From assembly GCA_902490445.1 (NCBI GenBank), contig CABUDZ010000006.1, forward strand, positions 1 to 42,768: a DNA stretch of 42,768 nucleotides, given 5' to 3'. Shown piece by piece: positions 1 to 6,799 of the stretch. Source of the stretch: an uncultured Collinsella sp. (GTDB taxonomy: Bacteria; Actinomycetota; Coriobacteriia; Coriobacteriales; Coriobacteriaceae). The notes under the pieces were generated by a model, which was not told the origin of the DNA, did no database searches, and saw nothing but the letters and a program-made list of their open reading frames with translations. A program made the position numbers and the translations under genes. The stretch's first letter is position 1. The number at the start of each line of letters is the position of its first letter.

Positions 1-2673
1 GAGCATGTCCTCGATAAAGCCGACGCGGTAGTTTTTGAAGATTACCTCGCCGCCGTCTTGCGTGGCGTCCAGATCGACATCGCCCATGATGCCAAAATCG
101 TGGTCGCCATCCTCGTCGGCAAAGATCTGGTGCACGTGCCATACGTGCGCGGTCTTCTCGTCGGACTCATCGATGGAAAACATCGCGGCACTGCGGGCGT
201 CTCCGTCGGTGAGAATTTCCTCATGCTGCTCATGGTAGGCATCGAGGGCCTTTTGCCAGCGGATCTCGCTCATGCCCCAGTCGTCGTCGAGTTCGCCCAG
301 GTCGCGAACGTGCTCGCGGGCGGCAAGGGTCACGCGGCGGAAGAGTGCGTTGCGCACCAGCAGGGTGCAGCCACGGCGGTCTGCCACGACTTCATCGATG
401 CCCTGCGGCGGTGCGGCGTCGAGTGCAGCGGGGTTGCCGGCGTTCTCCCACTCGTCCACCAGGCTCGAGTCCACCGAGCGCACCACAAAGCCCAGCCACG
501 AGATAATGTCGCGCAGGCGTTCGTCGCGCTTCTCGATGGGCACGGTGCGGTCGAGCGAACGATAGGCCTCTGCCAGGTAGCGCAGCAAAATGCCCTCGGA
601 GCGGGCGATGCCGAGCTTTTGAATGTAGCCCTTAAAATCGCTCGCGCTCTCCAGCATATCGCGCAGGACGCTCTTGGGAGAGAGCTGATAGTCGTTGGCC
701 CAGGGCACTTCCTGGCAGTACTTGTCAAAAGCGGCGTCGAGCAAATCCTCGAGCGGCTTTTCGTACGTGACGTCTTGAATGCGCTCCAGACGCTCCTCAT
801 ACTCGATGCCGTCGGCCTTCATCTCGGCCATAGCTCGATCGCGTGCGGCACGCTCCTGCGCACGCAGCACTTGCTTGGGATCTTCGAGCGTCGCCTCGAC
901 CATTGAGATTAAATCCATGGTATAGGTCTCGCTCTCGGGATCGAGCAGCTCCAACGCGGCGAGCAAGAACGGTGAGAGCGGCTGATCGAGCGCAAAGTCC
1001 TCGGGCAGGTCGACCGTCAGCGCGTAGTCGATGTCCGGCGCGGCATCAGCCGGAGCGTCGGGTGCGGGCGGTACCTCGGTGCGCACGACGACGCCGGAGT
1101 CGATGAGCGTGGCGAAGATTTCGTCGGCGCGAACCTCGAGCTTAGCCTTTTCCTCGGGAGTCTGCAGGCTCGTCTCGATGAGGTCGTGTACGCGGGCGCG
1201 GGCGTCGCCGCCCTGCTCGACCACGCTAATCACCATGGAGTGTGTGATGCGAAGGCGCGGCTTGAGCGTTTCGGGCTGCGTCTCGATCAGGCGCTCAAAG
1301 GTCTGCTTGTTCCAGGTGACAAAGCCCTCGGGGGCCTTCTTCTTTTTAATCTTGCGGAGCTTCTTGGGGTCGTCGCCCGCCTTGGCCATGAGCTTGGCGT
1401 TCTCGATCTCGTGCTCGGGTGCCTCGGCAATCACCATGCCCTCGGTATCGAAGCCCGAACGGCCGGCGCGACCGGCAATCTGATGAAACTCGCGGGCGCG
1501 CAGACGACGCATCTTGTAGCCGTCGAACTTGGTGAGCGCGGTGAGCACCACGGTATGGATGGGCACGTTGATGCCGACGCCGAGCGTATCGGTGCCGCAG
1601 ATGACGGGCAACAGGCCCTGTTGTGCCAAGCGCTCGACCAGCAGACGGTAGCGCGGCAACATGCCAGCATGGTGCACGCCGACGCCGCATCCGAGCAAGC
1701 GCTTAAGAATCTTGCCAAAGGCCGTCGAGAAGCTCGTGCCCTTGGCCGCCTCCTTGATGGCCTCGCGCTGCTCCTTGCTGGCAATACCAAAGTTGGCGAG
1801 GGATTGCGCCGTCGCAAGTGCGGCGTCCTGGCTAAAGTGCACGATGTAGAGCGGGGCCTCGCCGCGGCGCATTGCGAGCTCGACCGTGCCCTCGAGGGAG
1901 GTCGTCACATAGTCATAACTCAGCGGAACCGGACGCGGGGCGTCGACAACCAAGTCGCAGGTTGCGCCGGTGTGCTCCTCAAGTGAGGCGGCGATGGCAG
2001 TGACATCGCCGAGTGTGGCGCTCATGAGCATGAATTGCGTGTGAGGCAGGGTGAGCAGCGGCACCTGCCAGGCCCAACCGCGATCGGGGTCGGCAAAGTA
2101 GTGGAACTCGTCCATGGCGACGCAGCCAACATCGGCATCTTCGCCCTCGCGCAGTGCGTCGTTAGCAAGGATCTCTGCCGTGCAGCAGATGACGGGCGCT
2201 TTGGTATTGATATGCGTGTCGCCGGTGATCATACCGACGTTATCGCGGCCGAGCACCTGTACCAGGTCGAAGAACTTTTCGCTGACCAAGGCTTTGATGG
2301 GGGCCGTGTAATAGCAGCGCTTGCCCTGCGCCATGCCCATAAAGAGCATGCCCAGCGCGACGAGCGATTTGCCCGATCCGGTCGGTGTGCCCAAAATGAC
2401 GTGATCGCCGGCAGCCAGGTCCATGAGGGCCTCTTCTTGGTGATCCCACAGCTCGATGCCGCGGTCGCTCGTCCATTCAAAGAAGCGCTCGAAAGCCTGA
2501 TCGGGCGTGAGCCACGGTTCGGGCTCACTGCCGTCTTCGGGCTCCCACCAGGTGGGGGAGAGCGCACCGAGCGAGCCGAACTCGGCCTCGGTTCCCGTGC
2601 CGCCCGAGAATGAGCTGGCGGCGCCGGCGCCCGAGACGGTGCTGGCGGCGGTATCTGTCGTGGTCAGTGCCAT
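1..2673 (-). CDS. DEAD/DEAH-box RNA helicase, DUF3516 type (C-terminus cut by window edge)
   Basis: The reading frame is open for 891 codons from an ATG at 2673 to base 1, so the C-terminal end lies outside the window. An SF2 helicase core is visible: Walker A GTPTGSGKS (about residues 95-103), a DEFH box (188-191) inside AMDEFHYFADPDRGWAW, the SAT motif (218-220), and motif VI as HQIAGRAGRSGFD. The DEFHYFADPDRGWAW surroundings and long C-terminal region are typical of the actinobacterial DUF3516 helicases, which are related to Ski2/Mtr4 RNA helicases. A role in RNA unwinding or decay is family-level inference. The first 50 residues are Gly/Ser/Ala/Glu-rich and look disordered. The Shine-Dalgarno (GAGAGAAAG) sits rather far from the ATG, so the start is less certain than the frame. 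It follows trmB on the same strand after a 310-base gap holding an inverted repeat. Confidence 0.9.
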   Translation of the reverse strand, partial: MALTTTDTAASTVSGAGAASSFSGGTGTEAEFGSLGALSPTWWEPEDGSEPEPWLTPDQAFERFFEWTSDRGIELWDHQEEALMDLAAGDHVILGTPTGSGKSLVALGMLFMGMAQGKRCYYTAPIKALVSEKFFDLVQVLGRDNVGMITGDTHINTKAPVICCTAEILANDALREGEDADVGCVAMDEFHYFADPDRGWAWQVPLLTLPHTQFMLMSATLGDVTAIAASLEEHTGATCDLVVDAPRPVPLSYDYVTTSLEGTVELAMRRGEAPLYIVHFSQDAALATAQSLANFGIASKEQREAIKEAAKGTSFSTAFGKILKRLLGCGVGVHHAGMLPRYRLLVERLAQQGLLPVICGTDTLGVGINVPIHTVVLTALTKFDGYKMRRLRAREFHQIAGRAGRSGFDTEGMVIAEAPEHEIENAKLMAKAGDDPKKLRKIKKKKAPEGFVTWNKQTFERLIETQPETLKPRLRITHSMVISVVEQGGDARARVHDLIETSLQTPEEKAKLEVRADEIFATLIDSGVVVRTEVPPAPDAPADAAPDIDYALTVDLPEDFALDQPLSPFLLAALELLDPESETYTMDLISMVEATLEDPKQVLRAQERAARDRAMAEMKADGIEYEERLERIQDVTYEKPLEDLLDAAFDKYCQEVPWANDYQLSPKSVLRDMLESASDFKGYIQKLGIARSEGILLRYLAEAYRSLDRTVPIEKRDERLRDIISWLGFVVRSVDSSLVDEWENAGNPAALDAAPPQGIDEVVADRRGCTLLVRNALFRRVTLAAREHVRDLGELDDDWGMSEIRWQKALDAYHEQHEEILTDGDARSAAMFSIDESDEKTAHVWHVHQIFADEDGDHDFGIMGDVDLDATQDGGEVIFKNYRVGFIEDML

Positions 2674-2797
2674 GTGTGGTTGCTTTCTCTCGCGATTGTC
2701 CGCCAACTATTATGGCGTAGCGGCGGCGCGGGGTGCCAGCGCGCGAGAAAATGCAAGAAATGGGCGTTCTGCCCAGCCGTTTGGTGCAGTAGCCAGC

Positions 2798-2918
2798 TAA
2801 GTGAGTAGACTTTTTGCGATATTGCGAGCACATGACTTTTGCGCAAGGGTTCTACCTGCGGTTTTATGTTTCGCTATGCGGGCTGTGCCTGGCTATTGCA
2901 AAAAAGTCTACTCACTTA
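2798..2918. repeat. Pair of near-perfect 20/21-bp inverted repeats 80 bp apart
   Basis: The left arm (2798-2817, TAAGTGAGTAGACTTTTTGC) and the right arm (2898-2918) are reverse complements except for one extra T in the T-run of the right arm. The arms enclose 80 bp with no convincing gene. This lies in the 311-base gap 2674-2984 between the trmB tail and the helicase start, which otherwise holds only the helicase ribosome-binding region. The arrangement resembles a small non-autonomous element with terminal inverted repeats, or a double operator. I see no target-site duplication that would decide. Confidence 0.7.
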
Positions 2919-2984
2919 GGTTTGAGGGCCGTTCGCTGGCGCCAATTTGCGCTTGTTTGCCGACGCCGCGACCATCAGAAGCCC

Positions 2985-3155
2985 CTAGGACTCTTGCGGC
3001 AGGCGCTTCTTGCCTTTGCGGGCGCGGTTTCTAAAGTTCTCGACGGCCTCTTCCATGCCCAGAGGTACATAGGTGAGCTCATCGAGGTTTTCGGGCAGGT
3101 AGCAGGCAAGGCTTTGCTCCTGCGCGCGGCCCGCCGCGAGCTGTTCATTGCTGGG
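2985..3155 (-). other. In-frame C-terminal extension of trmB beyond an amber codon
   Basis: Directly after the TAG that ends trmB (3158-3156), the same frame stays open for 56 more codons to a second TAG at 2987-2985. The encoded peptide is protein-like, including ENLDELTYVPLGMEEAV and then a basic FRNRARKGKKRLP end, with GC-rich third positions like the neighbouring genes. A tail this ordered after a stop is best explained by a recent nonsense mutation in a longer trmB. Stop readthrough or a sequencing error are alternatives. No start codon with a ribosome-binding site indicates separate translation. Confidence 0.6.
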
Positions 3156-3824
3156 CTACGAGCCGGGTGTGGCGCAAATGCCATAGACGACGGCACCCAT
3201 CTCGCGCGTGCGGCATTCGTACTCGGTCTCGGGATGCTTGGGATGGTCGCGGCGGACGTCGTCGCTTACCCAAAGCGTGTCGTAGCCGGCCGCGGCAAAC
3301 TGCCCCAGGGCGTAGTCGCGCAGTGGCTTACTGTCGGTGCGCAGCGTGACGGTAGCGCCGGCTGCAAAGAGCGGACGGTAGAGCATCAGGTGGTCGACAT
3401 GGACGAGTCGTTTTTTGGCGTACTTGGCCTTGGGCTGCGGCGTGGGAAAGTTAATGGTAATGGCATCGAGCTCGCCTGCGGCAAACAGCCGCGGCAGCGA
3501 TGCGGCACCTCGGGGCAGGACGAGTGCGTTGGACAGCTCCTGCTCGCAGATTTTCTGCGCGGCATAGGCGATGCAGATGGGCTCCTGGTCCATGCCGATA
3601 AAGAGGGTGTTTGGCTCGTGGGCCGCGCGCTCTACAAGGTACGTTCCCTTGCCACAACCAAGATCCAGGTGAAGGTGTTCGAAAGGCTTGCTGCCAGCCG
3701 GCGCGCAGGCTTTGCGCCGATCTCCGGCATAGGCCTCGGGGTTCGTCTCAATCGCATCGGCGTAGCGCTCCAGGCGCTCCTCGAGCACAAAGTTCTTAGG
3801 CGTGCGAACGTGGACGGCTCCCAT
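3156..3824 (-). CDS. trmB: tRNA (guanine-N7-)-methyltransferase TrmB (apparently truncated by TAG)
   Basis: The product (222 aa) is a class I SAM-dependent methyltransferase. TrmB enzymes make m7G46 in the variable loop of tRNAs in the cytoplasm. The SAM-binding loop reads LDLGCGKGTYL (about residues 53-63). The TrmB-specific motif appears as INFPTPQPKAKYAKKR, a variant of the family's FPDPWPKKRH. The C-terminal TrmB signature appears as PETEYECRTREMG. The ATG at 3824 is preceded by AAGGAG at ideal spacing. The frame ends at a TAG (3156-3158) but continues in phase for 56 codons, so the natural protein is probably about 279 aa. The catalytic core is complete before the stop, so activity may remain. 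The upstream neighbour on the same strand is the Trm9-like methyltransferase, 118 bp away. Confidence 0.88.
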   Translation of the reverse strand: MGAVHVRTPKNFVLEERLERYADAIETNPEAYAGDRRKACAPAGSKPFEHLHLDLGCGKGTYLVERAAHEPNTLFIGMDQEPICIAYAAQKICEQELSNALVLPRGAASLPRLFAAGELDAITINFPTPQPKAKYAKKRLVHVDHLMLYRPLFAAGATVTLRTDSKPLRDYALGQFAAAGYDTLWVSDDVRRDHPKHPETEYECRTREMGAVVYGICATPGS

Positions 3825-3942
3825 GAGGCTCCTTGGTTATAAGTATGGAACGTATAGCTGCACGCTCCGTCAATGGGTTGAAAAAGGGTGGGCATAGTTT
3901 GCCCGAAAGATGCGGCGCGGCTCAGCGGCGAGTCGTCGATGC

Positions 3943-4815
3943 CTACAGACGCTTGAGGATCACATAGCGGTTGAGCTCGCCGCTGCGACCGTCGGCATGG
4001 AAACGCTCGAGCTCGCGCACGGGGACCTCGCCGCTCTTGTAGAACGTACGGACGCCGCGCACCAGGTCGGTGATCTGCTGATCGTCAAAGTGATGACAAT
4101 AGCGGTAGGCGTGGCGGTCGTTTTGCCAGCCAATGAGGTGGTCGCCGGCTTCAAACTGCGCGGAATCGTAACCCTCAAACGGCGGGGTGAGTTCGGCACG
4201 GGCTTCGGCTCGAACGGCCTTGCGCGCCATGCGCTCGTCGTTCATAAACTCCCAAAAGCTGATGGCGATGATGCCGCCCGGGCGCGTCTGGCGCACCAGG
4301 GCGTCGAGCACGCGTACACGGTACTCGCATGACGGTACATGGTGCATAAAGCCAAAGCAGACCGAGATGTCGGCGAGCGGGGCATCGAAAAGCACGTCGG
4401 GCGTCTCGGCGGGATTGAGCTTCATGAGGGCATCGAGCACATCGAGTTCCTGGAAGTGCAGGTTGGGAATGCGCAGGGCGTGGCCGTGGGCGTCTATTGC
4501 CAAATCTTGGCACGAGTCGACACCATAGAACTCAAACGGGCAGCTGGCATCTGCCGAGGGGTTTGCGCCGTCGACGCCCTTGGCGGCAAGTGCCCCGCCG
4601 GCGGCAAAGTTCTCGAATCGCATATTGCCGCAGGCAAGGTCGAAGACGCGGACGGGATGCTCGATCGTGGCCACATCGAGCTGCTCGAGCGCGATGTCCA
4701 TGGTGCGCACCCAGCCGGGCCACGGGGCTTGGCGCGTATCGGAAAAGGAAGCGGAGTGCTCGCGATAGAACGTATTGTTGAGCTGGATGAGCGATGAGGC
4801 GAAATCGCGGTTCAC
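3943..4815 (-). CDS. Class I SAM methyltransferase, Trm9/ABH8-like (predicted tRNA wobble-uridine methyltransferase)
   Basis: I start the gene at GTG 4815 (290 aa) because GGAGGGAG precedes it at good spacing; the frame is open further upstream. The N-terminus carries YREHSASFSDTRQAPWPGW (about 18-35), which matches the eukaryotic Trm9/ABH8 signature (hydrophobic-x-x-TR-x-x-x-WP). The SAM-binding motif I is VFDLACGNMRF (57-67), then FYGVDSCQDL, and a post-motif of the FMHHV type with RPGGIIAISFWEF. Late in the protein, DHLIGWQNDRHAYRYCHHF resembles the Trm9 segment preceding its Y/H-rich motif. Trm9 methylates cm5U34 to mcm5U34 in tRNA after Elp3 action, and an elp3 lies 2 kb away. The Trm9 assignment is motif-based inference; a methyltransferase for another substrate is possible. 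No Trm112 partner is visible. Confidence 0.65.
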   Translation of the reverse strand: MNRDFASSLIQLNNTFYREHSASFSDTRQAPWPGWVRTMDIALEQLDVATIEHPVRVFDLACGNMRFENFAAGGALAAKGVDGANPSADASCPFEFYGVDSCQDLAIDAHGHALRIPNLHFQELDVLDALMKLNPAETPDVLFDAPLADISVCFGFMHHVPSCEYRVRVLDALVRQTRPGGIIAISFWEFMNDERMARKAVRAEARAELTPPFEGYDSAQFEAGDHLIGWQNDRHAYRYCHHFDDQQITDLVRGVRTFYKSGEVPVRELERFHADGRSGELNRYVILKRL

Positions 4816-4947
4816 GGCGCGGAACTCCCTCCGATGGCGGTGCGGAATAAACAGTACGACCATACTACCGTTAACGCCGCAACGGGGACAACCGAGCTGT
4901 GGGTCATTGCTTTGTTTGGACACATTTCCGCAGCTCATATGTGCCCG

Positions 4948-4960
4948 CAACCGCCGGTTG
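4948..4960. promoter_or_regulatory. Palindrome in the divergent promoter region upstream of the XRE regulator
   Basis: CAACCGCCGGTTG is a perfect 6-bp dyad with a one-base centre. It lies in the 268-bp space (4816-5083) between the divergent methyltransferase and XRE genes. TAGAAT at 4974-4979 is a possible -10 element for the rightward gene, but I find no good -35 for it. The palindrome could be the operator of the adjacent XRE protein; this is inference from position only. Confidence 0.3.
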
Positions 4961-5083
4961 TCAAAAATCTCACTAGAATAGGTGGCATGATTTTGGCGGT
5001 GGCGGATAGATTTTTAACTGTGCAAGGCGCCTTAAGAACAAAAACGGTCCGGCGGCACGGCTGGCAAAAGCATAGGAGGAACC

Positions 5084-5806
5084 ATGAATGTAGAAACTGC
5101 GCAGCGGCTCGCCGACCTTCGTCGCAGCAAGGGTTTTAGTCAAGAAGGGCTGGCGCGAAAGCTAGGCCTGTCGCGCCAGGCGGTCAGTAAATGGGAGCGC
5201 GCGGAGAGCTCGCCCGATACCGAGAACCTGATCTCGCTCGCCAAGCTCTATGGCGTGAGCCTGGACGAGCTGCTCAATCCGAGCGATGAGATCGAGGACG
5301 ATATCGAGTTTGAGAACGAGGACCGCGCCCGTCAGCGCGAGGCCGAGGCGGCGGAGCGTGCCCGCACCCATGAGGCGGCGGCGCGCGCCACGGAGGCAGC
5401 TACGCAGGCGAGTGATGCTGCGGCCAAGGCGGCGCAAGCGGCAAGCTGGAGCGCGCAGGCCGCCAATGCCGCTACGGCGCAGGTGACGATCGGCGGCGCA
5501 GCTGGCTCGACTCCGGTGAAAGGTCCGTTCCAGTCGTTTCCGTATTGGGCTGTGTGTTGGCTGCTGTTCTTTTTGCTGATGTTCCCGTTTGGTGCCGGCC
5601 CCTTTGCCGCGCTGATCTTCTTTACGATTCCCATCTATCACTGGGTGGCGCGTGCACTCGATGGTGATTGGGCGCGCGGGGATATTCAGGTTGGTTCGGC
5701 ACCGGTGACGGCTAGGACTCAGGTGCAGGATGCTTCCGCTGCGGTTGATGCTGGCGTGGCTACCGCGACTACCGCTGACCCAATCGCCAAAGAGGGTGAT
5801 GAATGA
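5084..5806 (+). CDS. XRE-family transcriptional regulator with Ala-rich linker and C-terminal membrane segments
   Basis: The N-terminal residues 6-66 form a Cro/CI-type helix-turn-helix (RLADLRRSKGFSQEGLARKL, then SRQAVSKWERAESSPD). Residues about 75-140 are Glu/Arg- then Ala/Gln-rich and could form a coiled coil. Residues about 150-185 contain two hydrophobic stretches (AVCWLLFFLLMFPF, AALIFFTIPIYHW) and so probably membrane segments. The protein (240 aa) is therefore a membrane-tethered DNA-binding regulator. The AGGAGG ribosome site is strong. Its stop overlaps the start of the DUF4097 gene (ATGA), so the two are translationally coupled and probably sense and respond to envelope conditions together. 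The signal it senses is unknown. Confidence 0.85.
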   Translation: MNVETAQRLADLRRSKGFSQEGLARKLGLSRQAVSKWERAESSPDTENLISLAKLYGVSLDELLNPSDEIEDDIEFENEDRARQREAEAAERARTHEAAARATEAATQASDAAAKAAQAASWSAQAANAATAQVTIGGAAGSTPVKGPFQSFPYWAVCWLLFFLLMFPFGAGPFAALIFFTIPIYHWVARALDGDWARGDIQVGSAPVTARTQVQDASAAVDAGVATATTADPIAKEGDE

Positions 5807-6702
5807 TGAAGCTTTCGCATGAATCCAAGGTACGCTTGGGCGTTGGCATCGGAGCGTTCGTGCTCATCATCGGACTTGTCTTTGGTATTTCGCGGACTTT
5901 GATTCATTTTGATGGCCCGTGGGATCTCGACGATGTTGTACCCGGCTTGTCTGGTATGGACGATATGTTTGACGAGGACGATCTTTTGGATGGCGGTAAC
6001 TATTCCGCTCGGCCTCAGCAGCTTTCGAGCACGACTTTTGACGAAGACGCGTTCCAATCGCTCGACTTGGATGTGACGTCGGGGACGGTCGAGGTTAAAC
6101 GTGTCTCTGACGGACCGGTACGTGTCATCGAAAGCGGGCACGTTGCAAAGGGGGCATCTGCTTCCGATGCCGCCACTCAGAATCTAGCCAAGATCGAGGG
6201 CTCTACACTCAAGATTAGCCAGTTCGACTGCGATGACGAGCGCGCCCATGACCGTAAGGTCGCCATTGAACTGCCGCGTGAGCTTGCCGATAACATGACG
6301 GGCATTACGGCAAACGTGGGGTTGGGAGACCTGACGGTCGCGGACATTGCGTGCCACGACTTTGATTTGACGTTGGACTCGGGAGACGTCGCGTTTACGG
6401 GCGCCGTGACCGACACTCTGAATGCCGAGGTCGGTTTGGGCGATGCGACGTTCGAGCTCTACCAGGCCCCCGCGAAGTCGATGGACGTGAGCGTGGGCTC
6501 GGGCGATGTGGAGATGACGGTTCCGAATTCTACGGGCTTTAAGGCGAGCCTTACCGTGGGCAGCGGCGATTTTGAGAGCGATTTCCTTCCGCTTGGCTAC
6601 GATGGCGAGACCATTTTGAATCTTGAATTCGATAACGGCGATAAGTCTGCCACGTATCGTTTTAAGGTCGGTTTGGGCGACATGTCGTTTGATCCGGAGT
6701 GA
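5803..6702 (+). CDS. DUF4097-type membrane-anchored beta-repeat protein
   Basis: This 299-aa protein starts with a short cytosolic tail, a membrane segment at about 12-30 (LGVGIGAFVLIIGLVFGI) and an extracytoplasmic acidic region. It then has repeated beta-strand units of the GxGD type: VGLGDLTV, DSGDVAFTG, VGLGDATFEL, VGSGDVEMTV, VGSGDFESDF and VGLGDMSF at the C-terminus. Such regular GxGD strands are characteristic of the DUF4097/DUF4098 adhesin-like solenoid. Members often sit beside XRE or PspC-like regulators in Gram-positive bacteria. The gene overlaps the XRE gene by 4 bp and is followed by a terminator-like hairpin. The biochemical function is unknown; the pairing suggests an envelope-sensing module. 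Confidence 0.82.
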   Translation: MMKLSHESKVRLGVGIGAFVLIIGLVFGISRTLIHFDGPWDLDDVVPGLSGMDDMFDEDDLLDGGNYSARPQQLSSTTFDEDAFQSLDLDVTSGTVEVKRVSDGPVRVIESGHVAKGASASDAATQNLAKIEGSTLKISQFDCDDERAHDRKVAIELPRELADNMTGITANVGLGDLTVADIACHDFDLTLDSGDVAFTGAVTDTLNAEVGLGDATFELYQAPAKSMDVSVGSGDVEMTVPNSTGFKASLTVGSGDFESDFLPLGYDGETILNLEFDNGDKSATYRFKVGLGDMSFDPE

Positions 6703-6748
6703 CATGCGGTTTTCGGAGATCGGTACATATAGGCATACTCTTTGATGG

Positions 6749-6790
6749 AGGCGCCGGGGCCGTGGTCGGCTTCGGCGCCTTTGCCTTTAC
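6749..6790 (+). terminator. Putative rho-independent terminator after the XRE-DUF4097 operon
   Basis: AGGCGCCG (6749-6756) pairs perfectly with CGGCGCCT (6773-6780), followed by a T-rich stretch (TTGCCTTTAC). It sits between DUF4097 and elp3, so elp3 probably has its own promoter or depends on incomplete termination. Confidence 0.55.
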
Positions 6791-6799
6791 AATGGGGAC

